Origin: Caballeronia arvi
GTDB lineage: Bacteria > Pseudomonadota > Gammaproteobacteria > Burkholderiales > Burkholderiaceae
Length of the DNA stretch: 64,000 bases
Reading direction: 5' to 3'
Assembly: GCF_001544695.2 (NCBI RefSeq)
Contig: NZ_FCOM02000015.1
Coordinates: 1 to 64,000, forward strand
Below the pieces are notes generated by a model, which was not told where the DNA came from, searched no databases, and was given only the letters and a program-made list of their open reading frames with translations. The position numbers were made by a program, and so were the translations under genes. Shown one piece after another: positions 35,501-44,681 of this stretch (its first letter is position 1; the number at the start of each line of letters is the position of its first letter).

Positions 35501-36035
35501 AAAACAGCAGCTCGAATGGTATGGTAGTGACGCGATTTACTTCCCGCCACGCGTTCAGCACGCCCGGAAGCAAGCGCTCACGGTTGTAAGTGGGAATGAT
35601 CACGCTCATCAGCAGACCATCCGTGGCGAGAATGCCTTCACTCACCGTCGAAGGCGCCTGCATGACACGGCTCTCTGCGAGCCGCGCCGCTGCGTCGATC
35701 CATTCGAGATCCATGCTTGCATTCGGCCGACGGAGTTCCTTGCGACCAGTCACCCAATAGTGCAGCAATGGCGGTATGCCAGACGCAGCGACGTCCGGGT
35801 AACGCGAAAGATAATAGGAGCCATCGAATTCCGGACCAGGGTTGCGGCCTTCTCGCCAGCCGCGCGTGAGATAGTGCGTCAGCTCGTCGACACCCGCTTG
35901 GGCAACATCAGGGTTGCGCGCGCGATACCACGCGGGCACGAAAAGCTTGCAGTCGCGCAGAAGTGAACGCCACCGGCGAACGCGCGCCCATCTGGTGGCG
36001 CGCCTTGGTAAATCAACAAATGTCAGTACGTTCAT
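32508..36035 (-). CDS. Large bifunctional glycosyltransferase (GT2 plus GT4) with N-terminal repeat motifs
   Basis: 1175 residues. The N-terminus has two copies of a motif of about 35 residues: WYRARNPDVAQAG ending in GWREGRNP, and YYLSRYPDVAASG ending in GRKELRRP (about 37-105). A GT2 domain follows (LMSVIIPTYNRERLLPGVLN near 142; DDGSQDGS; LIIGDDIFPDPEL; GFEDVELGYRL). A middle region to about 795 has no clear assignment. A GT4 domain ends the protein: VFVAVGGVERNTVEIL, LFGFIARLTAQKRP and the EGLPIAMIE motif. The gene probably makes two linkages of the O-antigen. It lies 50 bases after wzm, and its end carries the ribosome binding site of the epimerase. Confidence 0.85.
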   Translation of the reverse strand: MNVLTFVDLPRRATRWARVRRWRSLLRDCKLFVPAWYRARNPDVAQAGVDELTHYLTRGWREGRNPGPEFDGSYYLSRYPDVAASGIPPLLHYWVTGRKELRRPNASMDLEWIDAAARLAESRVMQAPSTVSEGILATDGLLMSVIIPTYNRERLLPGVLNAWREVNRVTTIPFELLFSDDGSQDGSVALLESVNDLPIRVLRNEHGGASAARNAAIREARGQRLLIIGDDIFPDPELINVHWRYAQKHGPLVATLGVVDWHPELKVNHLMDHITEIGNEQFSYNRLPDGQFVDFRHFYTCNICVDRNILAAQETLFDHRFDQYGFEDVELGYRLSLQGLRLLFTREAKGDHFHPYVIAGFCRRQISAGKMAVVFRNVHPGVGAIVGVDEPERALKKGLPSAETEHLWQSRLAKLTERAEMYEHMFERTGRAARGVLGNCLSTIYSPLFRAMYEYGVLQRLAGTEALLSLAMSRHFGPSWDVYWRVLDASTLDLRQMPRAALDKTVEALAIHAEIVGEPLAAAAASELAALLAVGPSHGVVASSGALWRRRISTGLHYLRHDPRQLSVLVKGVLQRRRTIPSAALAAERAGTTQVALSSSVALIVDASNGDNAGLISRFAEAFGDSARVFERIDESTLREMGARADSGDAILTCPIDDAPCGVFYWPASRDALPNADALMDAWLAVVENSVDIAVISYGYGEPADIRTGDRRDHMMFSRRVAQAVLKGALGQQSFNGKIIRVEEPPGLGQIAPSAASEWFGTSITVDPVGYFSTQPAPTELIRFLVPQFQTQPRTRPVIFVFPVFVAVGGVERNTVEILRQLRDTYDFVVVTMERLRLEQGTLGRQFQEAGARLMQMSEFSTHADYLRVLSHLKHWLRPDLVWICNGSPWLADNASRLRMLFGGVPIVDQQVYDVDQGWITRYNEPGIRSFDRFIAVNRKIYAKFIGEMTRKPSTVDLIYSAINTDRIVSEKAGPHVRADILRRYGLPEDKRLFGFIARLTAQKRPIEFLRLANARRANKDEFFVLVGDGDLAPSAEAYIREHKLENVMRIPYVANTLELDSVLDGLIFTSAYEGLPIAMIEALSFAVPILSTDVGDIGAVLDEFNGGVVYPVDASPEETVEVFEQWLAGHAGFRQSLAGHEAAVLNHFSSRRIAHQYVDCFNKAMAGYHDSNGG

Positions 36036-36085
36036 GGCTCAGCGCACGCGAAGCATTGAAGGTTGAAACGGGGCACTCGTCCCGC

Positions 36086-36916
36086 CTATAAAACGTCGGA
36101 GAAGCCTTTTCGCGTCTTCTGAAACCACCAGAACCCAATCCACGCCACGACCGCGCTGCCCGCGGTGTAAAGCGCCCACGATCCCCAATGTGGCTGCTTC
36201 CCCCAGATGAGCACGTCTCGAACCGACTCGATCACGTAGGTCAGAGGATTAATGTATAGAAGTTTCTGGTATTGCGGCGGCAAGGCCGAGACAGGATAGA
36301 ACATCGGCGACAAGAACATCAGCACCGTTGTTATGATGCCGGTCACTTGCGCGACATCGCGCAAGTAGACGCCCGTGGCGGCCAGAAACCAACTGAACCC
36401 CATTGTTGCAAGGACGAGGGGAAACATCACCACCGGGAAGAACACGACGGTCCATGGCATGACGTGGCGCAGCGCGAGCTGCGCCACCAGCAGCACGGCC
36501 CAGCTCACAACCGTGTGAAACAGGGCTGAGCCCATCGAAATCCAAGGCAGCACTTCGAGCGGAAACACAACTTTTTTCACATAATTTGGGTTCCCCGCGA
36601 TCAGCCCGGGGGCACGCGTGAAGCATTCTGCAAACAGCCCATGCACCAGCATTCCCGCAAAAATGATGATGGCAAACTCGCCCTTGTCGGTGATCTCGGA
36701 GCCCCCCCATCGGGACTTGAAGATCACGCCGAAGATGACGGTATAGACGACGAGCAGCAAAATCGGGTTGAAGAACGACCAGGCGAGACCCATCAGCGAT
36801 CCCCGATATCGTCCCAGCACCTCCCGGACAGTCATCTGCGAAATAAGCGAGCGGTGCTGCCATGTCGTGCGGATCAGTTCTTTCGCGCTTGTCGCGTGAG
36901 CGTTGTGCGGATTCAT
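36086..36916 (-). CDS. wzm: O-antigen ABC transporter permease
   Basis: About 276 residues from MNPHNAHA (36916); a GTG at 36949, with AAGG five bases upstream, would add 11 residues and is a real alternative. Six hydrophobic segments and the VREVLGRYRGSLMGLAWSFFNPIL block near the N-terminus are typical of ABC-2 polysaccharide exporters (Wzm, KpsM, TagG). The protein forms the membrane channel that carries the lipid-linked O-antigen out, powered by Wzt. It lies 57 bases after rmlD in the same operon and is separated from wzt by four sugar genes, which is unusual. Confidence 0.92.
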   Translation of the reverse strand: MNPHNAHATSAKELIRTTWQHRSLISQMTVREVLGRYRGSLMGLAWSFFNPILLLVVYTVIFGVIFKSRWGGSEITDKGEFAIIIFAGMLVHGLFAECFTRAPGLIAGNPNYVKKVVFPLEVLPWISMGSALFHTVVSWAVLLVAQLALRHVMPWTVVFFPVVMFPLVLATMGFSWFLAATGVYLRDVAQVTGIITTVLMFLSPMFYPVSALPPQYQKLLYINPLTYVIESVRDVLIWGKQPHWGSWALYTAGSAVVAWIGFWWFQKTRKGFSDVL

Positions 36917-36973
36917 AGCATTCAGATCAAATTCGAAACGGCGCGTCACGGCGCCTTGCGGGTATCTGACGGA

Positions 36974-37855
36974 CTAGACGGCGAGACAAAGCCGCAGCGC
37001 GTCACGCCATGCGGGCGGTTGCAGCCCGAATACACGAGCGAGTTTTTCGTGCGACAGGGTCGAGTTCGCCGGCCGCCTCGCCGGGGTGGGATAAGCAGAT
37101 GACGGAATCGGCATCACCACAGGTCGATTCTTCAACTGCGCCAGTTCGAAGATCGCGTCGGCAAACCCGGCCCACGAGGTTGAACCGGAAGCGGTCAGAT
37201 TGTAGATGCCGGAACGGTCGCGCCACCAATCGCGACCCCGTCCAACGCCTTGCGCGACAACGCTCGCCGTCAGCGCGGCAATCGTACCGCTCCAAGTGGG
37301 CGCGCCGATCTGATCGGCGACGACTCTCAATTGCTCACGCTCGCTTGCAAGCTTGAGCATGGTCAGCATGAAATTGCGTCCGCGTCCCCCGTACACCCAG
37401 CTCGTTCGGAAAATCAAATGCGCACAGCCGGTCGCCGCAATCGCGCGCTCGCCATCACGCTTCGTTCGACCGTAGACGTTCTGCGGGTTGGTCTCGTCGT
37501 CTTCCTGGTAGGGTTGCGACTTTACGCCGTCGAAGACGTAATCGGTGGAGTAGTGAATCAACAGAGCGCCTGCGCGCTGCGCCTCCTCAGCCATTACGCG
37601 CGGCGCCACAACGTTAATTCGCTCTGCGAGTTCCGGCTCCGTCTCAGCACGGTCGACGGCTGTGTAGGCCGCAGGATTGACGATGATATCGGGAGCGACC
37701 TCACGCAACACGCGCCGCACCGAATCGGCGTCGCTCAACTCCATCGCGCTTCGATCCAGCGCGATGATGTCACCCAGCCCTTGCATGCTCCGCACGAGTT
37801 CGAACCCGACTTGCCCCCCGATACCCGTGACCAGAATCTTTGAACGCACCATCAT
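36974..37855 (-). CDS. rmlD: dTDP-4-dehydrorhamnose reductase
   Basis: 293 residues. ILVTGIGGQVGFELVRS is the NADP-binding loop, STDYVFDG and the YGRTK active site are intact, and FRTSWVYGGRGRNFMLTML is characteristic of RmlD. It catalyses the last step to dTDP-L-rhamnose. The start at 37855 (MMVRSK) follows rmlC by eight bases; ATG at 37852 is equally possible. The protein is of normal length. Confidence 0.95.
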   Translation of the reverse strand: MMVRSKILVTGIGGQVGFELVRSMQGLGDIIALDRSAMELSDADSVRRVLREVAPDIIVNPAAYTAVDRAETEPELAERINVVAPRVMAEEAQRAGALLIHYSTDYVFDGVKSQPYQEDDETNPQNVYGRTKRDGERAIAATGCAHLIFRTSWVYGGRGRNFMLTMLKLASEREQLRVVADQIGAPTWSGTIAALTASVVAQGVGRGRDWWRDRSGIYNLTASGSTSWAGFADAIFELAQLKNRPVVMPIPSSAYPTPARRPANSTLSHEKLARVFGLQPPAWRDALRLCLAV

Positions 37856-37863
37856 GTTAGATC

Positions 37864-38415
37864 TCAGTCAAACGCTTCAATATCGGACAGGGGGCGTCCC
37901 GCCGCGTCCTTAGCTGCAAGAACGACATCGCCGCCGAACTTCCAATCGATGCCGATGGCTGGATCGTTCCACAACAACGACCGTTCAAACTCCTGATACC
38001 AGTAATCCGTGGTCTTATACAGAAACTGCGCCGTCTCCGACAACACGACGAACCCGTGCGCAAACCCCGGCGGCACCCACAATTGCCGATGATTATCTTC
38101 CGACAGATTCACGCCCACCCACTTCCCAAAGTTCGGAGAACTCTTGCGGATATCCACGGCGACATCGAACACCTCGCCTTCGACCACGCGCACGAGCTTG
38201 CCCTGCGCGTGCTGGATCTGATAATGCAGCCCACGCAAAACGCCCTTGGTCGAGCGCGAGTGGTTGTCCTGCACGAATTCGACGCCTGCCTCGACATGCT
38301 CCGCGAATTCGCGCGCATTGAAGCTCTCGTAAAAGAACCCACGCGCATCACCAAACACCTTCGGTTCGATGATCTTTACTTCGGGCAGCGCGGTTGCGGT
38401 TACTTGGATGGCCAT
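37864..38415 (-). CDS. rmlC: dTDP-4-dehydrorhamnose 3,5-epimerase
   Basis: 183 residues from [14 protein letters not shown], the usual RmlC length; the frame upstream of 38415 is within rmlA and not conserved. Cupin-type epimerase motifs: [26 protein letters not shown] (catalytic His), [15 protein letters not shown] [15 protein letters not shown], and YKTTDYW. It overlaps the end of rmlA by 16 bases, so translation is coupled. Forms dTDP-4-dehydro-L-rhamnose. Confidence 0.96.
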   Translation of the reverse strand: MAIQVTATALPEVKIIEPKVFGDARGFFYESFNAREFAEHVEAGVEFVQDNHSRSTKGVLRGLHYQIQHAQGKLVRVVEGEVFDVAVDIRKSSPNFGKWVGVNLSEDNHRQLWVPPGFAHGFVVLSETAQFLYKTTDYWYQEFERSLLWNDPAIGIDWKFGGDVVLAAKDAAGRPLSDIEAFD

Positions 38416-39293
38416 GCGACTTGGTCCTTCGGAAGATTGAGCAAATATTGGCCGTAGGCGTTCTTCGACAACGGCTTCGCGAGTTCGAGCAGTTGTTCCT
38501 CGCCGATCCACTTCTTGCGGAAAGCAATCTCTTCAGGACACGCGACCACGAGACCCTGACGCTTCTGCAATGTGGCAATGAAAGTAGCCGCGTCGATCAG
38601 CGAATCGTGCGTGCCCGTGTCGAGCCACGCATAGCCGCGCCCCATGATCTCGACATCGAGCTTCTTCTGTTCGAGATAGCGCGAATTGACGTCCGTGATT
38701 TCGAGTTCGCCACGCGGAGACGGCTTGATGTCCGCAGCGATGTCGCATACCTCGTTGTCGTAGAAGTACAGGCCCGTCACCGCGTAGTTCGAGCGCGGCT
38801 TCGCGGGCTTCTCTTCAATCGACAATGCGCGGAAATCGCGGTCGAACTCCACGACGCCATAACGCTCGGGATCGTGCACGTGATAGGCAAACACCGTCGC
38901 GCCGTCGGTGCGCGTGTCGGCGCTCTCCAGCTGCTTGGCGAGATCGTGACCGTAGAAGATGTTGTCGCCGAGAATCAGCGCCGACGGATCATTGCCAACG
39001 AACTCCCGCCCGATGATGAACGCCTGCGCGAGCCCATCCGGCGACGGCTGCACCGCGTATTGGATGTTCATGCCCCACTGGCTGCCGTCGCCGAGCATCG
39101 ACTCGAAGCGCGGCGTGTCCTGCGGCGTCGAGATGACCAGTACGTCGCGAATGCCCGCGATCATCAGCGTCGAGAGCGGGTAATAGATCATCGGCTTGTC
39201 GTAGACCGGCAGCAGTTGCTTCGACACTGCATGCGTGATCGGATAAAGCCGCGTGCCGGAACCACCGGCCAGAATGATGCCTTTGCGCGCCAT
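38400..39293 (-). CDS. rmlA: Glucose-1-phosphate thymidylyltransferase
   Basis: 297 residues from [11 protein letters not shown] at 39293. The nucleotidyltransferase signature [20 protein letters not shown], the ILGDNIFYG metal site and the [12 protein letters not shown] block are complete. It starts the dTDP-rhamnose pathway from glucose-1-phosphate and dTTP and is normally inhibited by dTDP-rhamnose. It follows rmlB by ten bases. The longer frame to 39470 lies inside rmlB and is not used. Confidence 0.97.
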   Translation of the reverse strand: MARKGIILAGGSGTRLYPITHAVSKQLLPVYDKPMIYYPLSTLMIAGIRDVLVISTPQDTPRFESMLGDGSQWGMNIQYAVQPSPDGLAQAFIIGREFVGNDPSALILGDNIFYGHDLAKQLESADTRTDGATVFAYHVHDPERYGVVEFDRDFRALSIEEKPAKPRSNYAVTGLYFYDNEVCDIAADIKPSPRGELEITDVNSRYLEQKKLDVEIMGRGYAWLDTGTHDSLIDAATFIATLQKRQGLVVACPEEIAFRKKWIGEEQLLELAKPLSKNAYGQYLLNLPKDQVAWPSK

Positions 39294-39303
39294 GCTCAGT
39301 CCC

Positions 39304-40365
39304 TTACGCGCGCTGCGCGTAGTTCGTCTCGACCCACTTCCGGTATTCGCCGGACGCCACTTCGCCGGCCCACGCCTGATTGTCCAGATACCACTGAACT
39401 GTCTTCGCGAGACCGGTTTCGAACGTTTCCGCGGGCTTCCAGCCGAGCTCGCGCTCGAGCTTGCGAGCATCGATGGCGTAGCGACGGTCGTGGCCCGGGC
39501 GGTCTTTCACGTAGGTGATCTGATCGCGATAGGAACCGCTCGACTTCGGCTTCGCTTTATCGAGCAGGTCGCACAACGTATGCACGACGTCGAGGTTCTT
39601 CTTCTCGTTCCAGCCGCCGACGTTGTAAGTTTCGCCGAGCGCACCGCGCGCGAGCACCTCGCGGATTGCGGAGCAGTGGTCGCCCACGTACAGCCAGTCA
39701 CGCACGTTCTGGCCATCGCCATATACCGGCAACGGTTTGCCTGCGAGCGCGTTGGCGATCATCAGCGGAATCAGTTTCTCGGGGAACTGGTACGGACCGT
39801 AATTGTTCGAGCAATTGGTCGTCAGGACCGGCAGGCCGTAAGTATGGTGATACGCGCGCACCAGATGATCCGAGCCGGCCTTGGTTGCCGAATACGGGCT
39901 GTTCGGCGCGTACGGCGTGGTTTCGGAGAATTGCGGATCGGTGGCGGAGAGCGAGCCAAACACTTCGTCGGTCGACACGTGCAGGAACCGGAACGCCTGC
40001 TTCTCTTCTTCGGGCAGCTTGCACCAGTACATGCGCGCGGCTTCGAGCAGCGTAAAGGTGCCGACGACATTCGTCTGCACGAAATCGGCCGGGCCGTGGA
40101 TCGAGCGGTCGACGTGGCTTTCAGCAGCGAAATGCAGGATCGCGCGCGGCTTGTGCTTCGCGAGCAACTCATCGATCGCTGTACGGTCACAGATATCGGC
40201 GCGCGCAAACACGTGACGGTCGTCGTCCCCGAGCGACTTGAGCGTTCCCAAATTGCCCGCGTACGTCAGCTTATCGACGTTGAGAATGGATTCATCGGAA
40301 GCCTTGAACCAATCCAGAACAAAATTGGCGCCGATGAAACCGGCACCGCCCGTCACGAGAATCAT
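39304..40365 (-). CDS. rmlB: dTDP-glucose 4,6-dehydratase
   Basis: 353 residues. [16 protein letters not shown] binds [12 protein letters not shown] carries the catalytic Thr-Asp-Glu set; YSATKAGSD provides Tyr and Lys; and [17 protein letters not shown] is diagnostic for RmlB. AGAGGG lies seven bases before the ATG at 40365. It is the first gene of an eleven-gene minus-strand run ending with the WbdD-like gene at 26037, in the order rmlB, A, C, D, wzm and so on. The promoter must lie in the 332-base gap before apaH. Confidence 0.97.
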   Translation of the reverse strand: MILVTGGAGFIGANFVLDWFKASDESILNVDKLTYAGNLGTLKSLGDDDRHVFARADICDRTAIDELLAKHKPRAILHFAAESHVDRSIHGPADFVQTNVVGTFTLLEAARMYWCKLPEEEKQAFRFLHVSTDEVFGSLSATDPQFSETTPYAPNSPYSATKAGSDHLVRAYHHTYGLPVLTTNCSNNYGPYQFPEKLIPLMIANALAGKPLPVYGDGQNVRDWLYVGDHCSAIREVLARGALGETYNVGGWNEKKNLDVVHTLCDLLDKAKPKSSGSYRDQITYVKDRPGHDRRYAIDARKLERELGWKPAETFETGLAKTVQWYLDNQAWAGEVASGEYRKWVETNYAQRA

Positions 40366-40697
40366 AATTAGCCCTCTTTGCTGACTTCCTTCTTATGGGG
40401 AAGCCAAACGCATATTTGAATGCAGTAAAACTTGCGTGCCTGTCACATTTCGCAACGAACCGGAATTTATGCCCGACTCGAGCCCGCTCGCACCGCAATT
40501 TGGTCAACCGCTCATTATAAAGCTACGCCGTGCAAAAACTACACGGCTAACAACTTGATACAGCCGGCACTGATGATCGCAAGGGTGCCACCGCCTGCCT
40601 CTATATGATATTTCGTACGAACAGACAGTATTCCTAGTCTGCTTCATAATTCGATTACCGAGCCGACTCGCGCCTCGCGCAGGACACGCTATTTTCG
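40366..40697. promoter_or_regulatory. Divergent promoter region between rmlB and apaH
   Basis: This AT-rich 332-base gap separates the O-antigen operon from apaH and should hold both promoters. On the minus strand a perfect TATAAT hexamer (complement of 40514-40519) lies about 150 bases before rmlB, though its -35 is weak, so an activator may help. On the plus strand I see no convincing pair of boxes. No open frame here looks like a gene. Confidence 0.45.
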
Positions 40698-41552
40698 ATG
40701 ACCGACGCCCTCACCTCCAGCATCGACCTCTCCCTCGCCCCGCTCGCTTTCGGCGATCTCCAGGGCTGCTGCGACCCGTTCCAGCGGCTTCTGAAGAAAG
40801 CCGCACTCGAACCCGGCACGCCGCTGTGGTTCGCGGGCGATCTGATCAATCGCGGTCCCAAGTCATTGCAGACCCTGCGCGAGGTGATCGCGCTCGGCTC
40901 GCGCGCGACCGTCGTGCTGGGCAATCACGATCTGAACCTACTCTCAGTCGCGGCGGGTCTGCGCAAGCCGAAGAAAGGCGACACGCTCGATGAAATCCTC
41001 GACGCGCCCGATGCCGCCGATCTGATCGAATGGGTGCGGCACAAGCCGGTCGCGCATTTCGAGAACAATGTGCTGATGGTCCACGCGGGCGTGGTGCCGC
41101 AATGGGACGCGACGATGGCGATGGAACTCGCCCACGAGCTGGAGCAGGCATTGCGCGCGCCGAACTGGAAGGAAACGCTCGCGTCGCTCTACGGCAACGA
41201 GCCGCATCGATGGGAAGACACATTGACGGGCATGGATCGGCTGCGCGTGATCTACAACGCGCTGACGCGCATCCGCTTCTGCACGTCCGAAGGCGCGATG
41301 GAATTCGCCAACAACGGCGGCCCCGACGCCGCGCCGCCCGGCTACATGCCGTGGTTCGACGTGCCGGACCGCCGCACGCAGGACGTCACGATCGTGTTCG
41401 GCCATTGGGCCGCGCTCGGCCTGATGATTCGCGACGACGTGCTCTGTCTCGACTCGGGCTGTGTGTGGGGCAATAAGCTATCGGCGGTGCGCATGGCCGC
41501 CGATCCCGCACAACGCGTGATCACGCAGGTGAGTTGCTCGATGAAGAAGTGA
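40698..41552 (+). CDS. apaH: Symmetrical bis(5'-nucleosyl)-tetraphosphatase
   Basis: 284 residues, normal for ApaH. Metallophosphatase motifs: FGDLQGCCDPFQRLL (N-terminal metal site), GDLINRGPKSLQTL, VLGNHDLNLLS, MVHAGVVPQWD and FGHWAALG. It cleaves Ap4A to two ADP and also removes nucleoside-tetraphosphate caps from RNA. The last 32 bases overlap the convergent plsC gene. Confidence 0.95.
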   Translation: MTDALTSSIDLSLAPLAFGDLQGCCDPFQRLLKKAALEPGTPLWFAGDLINRGPKSLQTLREVIALGSRATVVLGNHDLNLLSVAAGLRKPKKGDTLDEILDAPDAADLIEWVRHKPVAHFENNVLMVHAGVVPQWDATMAMELAHELEQALRAPNWKETLASLYGNEPHRWEDTLTGMDRLRVIYNALTRIRFCTSEGAMEFANNGGPDAAPPGYMPWFDVPDRRTQDVTIVFGHWAALGLMIRDDVLCLDSGCVWGNKLSAVRMAADPAQRVITQVSCSMKK

Positions 41553-42321
41553 GCGGCATCTCCGTCATCGTTTCGACCACGGCCGGCGCACCGCGCATGC
41601 GCTGCAACGCCGCATCGACCGCGGCCTGCGCCTCGCTCGCGAGCACGCGCCGGTCCGCGCCCGGGGCAAGCGGATCGCAGACGTAAAGATGCGCGGTGAG
41701 CGGCGCCGCGCGCAAGAGCGCGCTGAGCGATTCGTCGAGCGTCATGTCGCCGATATACGCGGGCGCGGTCGACTGCCTGCCCTGCGCATCCTCGTACATC
41801 AGGCAGACCGGCTGCACCGGACACGATGCCGACACCGCCGCCTGAAACATGTTCGCGTGAAACGGCAGCAGCGACTGGCCATCGGTCGTCGTGCCTTCGG
41901 GAAACACGCACATCAGCTCGCCGGCGTGCAGGCGCTCCGCCAGCTCGTGCATGATGCGCTTCGCGTCGCTGCGTTTCTCGCGCTGGACGAACACCGTGCC
42001 CAATTGTTGCGCGAGCCAGCCGACGATCGGCCATTTGCGGATCTCCGCCTTCGACACGAACGGCGTCGGACGCCACGCGTTGATCACGTAGATGTCGATC
42101 CACGAAATATGATTGCCGACGACGAGCACGCCGCTATCGAGCCGCGCTTCATCGTTATGGACGACAAGCCTCATGCCCGAGAGCCGCAACATCTCGAGCG
42201 ACCATGCGCGATTCAACGTCATGCGCTCGCTCGCCGACGCGCGTGGAAAACGTGTCGCGACGATCCACATGCCGCGCAGCAGGTGAACGGTGAGCCGCAG
42301 TTTGCGCAACACGAGCGTCAT
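41521..42321 (-). CDS. plsC: 1-acyl-sn-glycerol-3-phosphate acyltransferase
   Basis: 266 residues from MTLVLRKLRL at 42321. The acyltransferase motif HISWID (Hx4D) in GNHISWIDIYVINAW, the VQREKRSDAKR block and the FPEGTT motif identify the PlsC family, which makes phosphatidic acid at the inner membrane. One membrane segment lies near the N-terminus. It starts two bases after the pyrC-like stop, so it is the last gene of the ruvX-pyrR-pyrB-pyrC block. It overlaps apaH tail to tail. Confidence 0.92.
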   Translation of the reverse strand: MTLVLRKLRLTVHLLRGMWIVATRFPRASASERMTLNRAWSLEMLRLSGMRLVVHNDEARLDSGVLVVGNHISWIDIYVINAWRPTPFVSKAEIRKWPIVGWLAQQLGTVFVQREKRSDAKRIMHELAERLHAGELMCVFPEGTTTDGQSLLPFHANMFQAAVSASCPVQPVCLMYEDAQGRQSTAPAYIGDMTLDESLSALLRAAPLTAHLYVCDPLAPGADRRVLASEAQAAVDAALQRMRGAPAVVETMTEMPLTSSSSNSPA

Positions 42322-42323
42322 GA

Positions 42324-43601
42324 TCAACGGCTCTCGTAAGCGACGTGTCCGCCGACGAGCGTCGCGCGCACGCGCGCCGGCAGCTCATAGCCGAGGAACG
42401 GCGTATTGCGGCCCTGGCTCTTGAGCTTCTGCGGATCGACGCGCCAGTCGCCCGATGCATCGAACACGCAGAGATCGGCGACTGCGCCCGTCGTGATGCG
42501 TCCCGCGGGCAACTTCAGTACATCGGCGGGCGCGGACGTTATGCGCGCCAGCGCCTTCACGAGCGGCACGTTCGCTTCACGCGCCCACTTCACCGTCAGC
42601 GACAGCAGCAGTTCGAGGCCAGTCGCGCCCGGCGTCGCTTCGGCGAAGGGCAGGAGCTTCTCATCGTCGTCGAGCGGTGTGTGATCGGAGCAGATCGCGT
42701 CGATGGTGCCGTCGGCCAGGCCCGCGCGGATCGCGTCGCGGTCGCGTTGCTGACGCAGCGGCGGATCGAGACGGAACTGCGAATCGAAATAGCCGATGTC
42801 GATGTCGGTCAGATGCACGTGATTGATCGTCACGTCGCAGGTCACGGCGAGCCCTTCGGCCTTCGCCGCGCGCACGAGCTCGACGCCCGCCGCCGACGAC
42901 AGATGCGACAGATGCACGCGCGCGCCCGTCACGCGCATCAGTTCGAAGATGGTATGCAGCGCGATGGTCTCCGCCGCCACCGGCACGCCCGACAGCCCGA
43001 GCCGCGACGCCACCGCGCCGCTCGCCGCCACGCCGTCCTTCGACATGTACGCGTCCTGCGGGCGCAGCCACACGGTGTAGCCGTAAGTGGTCGCGTATTG
43101 CAGCGCGCGTTGCAGCGTGCGCGTATCGACGATCGGGTTATCGGCCTGCGAGAAGCCGACGCAGCCCGCTTCGGTCAGCTCGACCATCTCGGTGATGGCT
43201 TCGCCTTTGAGGCCCATCGTGAGCGCGCCGAGCGGATACACGTGCGCCAGATGCAGCTTCTGCGCGCGAAACTTGAGCATTTCAACGAGACCGGGCTCGT
43301 CGAGCGTCGGATCGGTGTCGGGCGGGCACACGAGGCTCGTCACGCCGCCCGCCATCGCGGCGGCCATTTCGGATTCGAGCGTCGCCTTGTGCTCGAAGCC
43401 CGGCTCGCGCAGGCGCGCGGACAGATCGACGAAGCCCGGCGCGATGTAAAGCCCGCTCGCATCGATGATCTTGGCCGCGTTGAAATCCGCGGGCGCCTCG
43501 CCCAGGCCGACGATCCTGCCCGCCGCGATGAACACGTCCTTGCGTTCCTCGGTTCCCGCTGCCGGATCGATGAGCGTGCCGTTTTGGATTTGAATCTTCA
43601 T
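42324..43601 (-). CDS. pyrC: Dihydroorotase-like protein, predicted inactive (PyrC' type)
   Basis: 425 residues, type I dihydroorotase fold. The metal-binding HxH of active enzymes (PGFVDxHxHLREPG) reads PGFVDLSARLREPG, so both histidines are absent; the segment CPPDTDPTLD replaces the usual CMPNTxP. Later histidines (HLSHLSSAAGVELV, CSDHTPLDDDEK) are partly kept. Pseudomonas and related bacteria have such a dead PyrC', which is needed as a structural subunit of the aspartate carbamoyltransferase complex. It begins two bases after pyrB, which supports that role. An active dihydroorotase must lie elsewhere in the genome. Confidence 0.9.
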   Translation of the reverse strand: MKIQIQNGTLIDPAAGTEERKDVFIAAGRIVGLGEAPADFNAAKIIDASGLYIAPGFVDLSARLREPGFEHKATLESEMAAAMAGGVTSLVCPPDTDPTLDEPGLVEMLKFRAQKLHLAHVYPLGALTMGLKGEAITEMVELTEAGCVGFSQADNPIVDTRTLQRALQYATTYGYTVWLRPQDAYMSKDGVAASGAVASRLGLSGVPVAAETIALHTIFELMRVTGARVHLSHLSSAAGVELVRAAKAEGLAVTCDVTINHVHLTDIDIGYFDSQFRLDPPLRQQRDRDAIRAGLADGTIDAICSDHTPLDDDEKLLPFAEATPGATGLELLLSLTVKWAREANVPLVKALARITSAPADVLKLPAGRITTGAVADLCVFDASGDWRVDPQKLKSQGRNTPFLGYELPARVRATLVGGHVAYESR

Positions 43602-43603
43602 GT

Positions 43604-44641
43604 TTAGTCGCTATTCCCAGCCACGATGCCCATCACCGCCATGCGCACGGCGATGCCGAAAGTCACCTGATTGAGAATGACCGACTGCGGGCCGTCCGCC
43701 ACTTGCGAGTCGATTTCGACGCCGCGGTTCATCGGGCCGGGGTGCATCACGATGGCGTCGGGCGCGGCGAGCGCGAGACGCTCGGGCGTCAGTCCCCAGC
43801 TCTTGAAATACTCCTGCGCGGAAGGCAGCAGCGCGCCGCTCATGCGCTCGTTCTGCAGGCGCAGCATGATGATCACGTCGACGCCCTTCAGCCCTTCATC
43901 GAGGTTGTGATAGACGTGCACGCCTATCTGGTCGAGATTGCCCGGCAAGAGCGTGCGCGGACCGATCGCGCGCACTTCGGGCACGCCGAGCGTGGTGAGC
44001 GCATGAATGTCCGAGCGCGCGACGCGCGAATGCAGAATGTCGCCGACGATCGCCACACGCAGCTTCGTGAAATCGCGCTTGTAATGGCGGATCGTGTACA
44101 TGTCGAGCAGGCCCTGCGTCGGGTGCGCGTGACGGCCATCGCCCGCATTGATCACGTGCACGTGCGGCGCGCAATGCTCGGCGATCAGATACGGCGCGCC
44201 GCTCGATGCGTGACGCACGACGAACATGTCGGCGTGCATCGCGGAGAGATTGTTGATCGTGTCGAGCAGCGATTCGCCCTTGCTCGTCGACGATGCGTTG
44301 ATGTTCAGATTCAGCACGTCCGCCGAAAGACGCTTCGCCGCGATCTCGAACGTGGTGCGCGTGCGCGTCGAGTTCTCGAAGAAGAGATTGAATACCGATT
44401 TGCCGCGCAGGAGCGGCACCTTCTTCACCTCGCGATCGGTGACGCTCACGAACTGTTCGGCGGTATCGAGAATGTGCGTGACGATCGAGCGCGGCAGACC
44501 TTCGATGGTGAGCAGGTGCTTCAGCTCGCCGTTCTTCGTGAGCTGCGGATTGCCCTTGAGGAAGCCGTACCGGAACTTGTCGGCGCTCTTTTCCGATGAA
44601 GGCGCGCCCGATTCGGCTGCGCCCTGGGTGGCGATGTTCAT
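43604..44641 (-). CDS. pyrB: Aspartate carbamoyltransferase, catalytic chain
   Basis: 345 residues from [11 protein letters not shown] at 44641, longer than the 310-residue E. coli chain because of an N-terminal extension of about 35 residues typical of the PyrC'-associated (class A) type. Carbamoyl-phosphate site [11 protein letters not shown] is at 89-99; [12 protein letters not shown] and [13 protein letters not shown] are also intact. It catalyses the first committed step of pyrimidine synthesis. pyrR precedes it by 40 bases and pyrC' follows by two. Confidence 0.96.
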   Translation of the reverse strand: MNIATQGAAESGAPSSEKSADKFRYGFLKGNPQLTKNGELKHLLTIEGLPRSIVTHILDTAEQFVSVTDREVKKVPLLRGKSVFNLFFENSTRTRTTFEIAAKRLSADVLNLNINASSTSKGESLLDTINNLSAMHADMFVVRHASSGAPYLIAEHCAPHVHVINAGDGRHAHPTQGLLDMYTIRHYKRDFTKLRVAIVGDILHSRVARSDIHALTTLGVPEVRAIGPRTLLPGNLDQIGVHVYHNLDEGLKGVDVIIMLRLQNERMSGALLPSAQEYFKSWGLTPERLALAAPDAIVMHPGPMNRGVEIDSQVADGPQSVILNQVTFGIAVRMAVMGIVAGNSD

Positions 44642-44681
44642 GATGAATCCCGGTGTTTCTTGAAGAAACGCGAAGCGCGCG

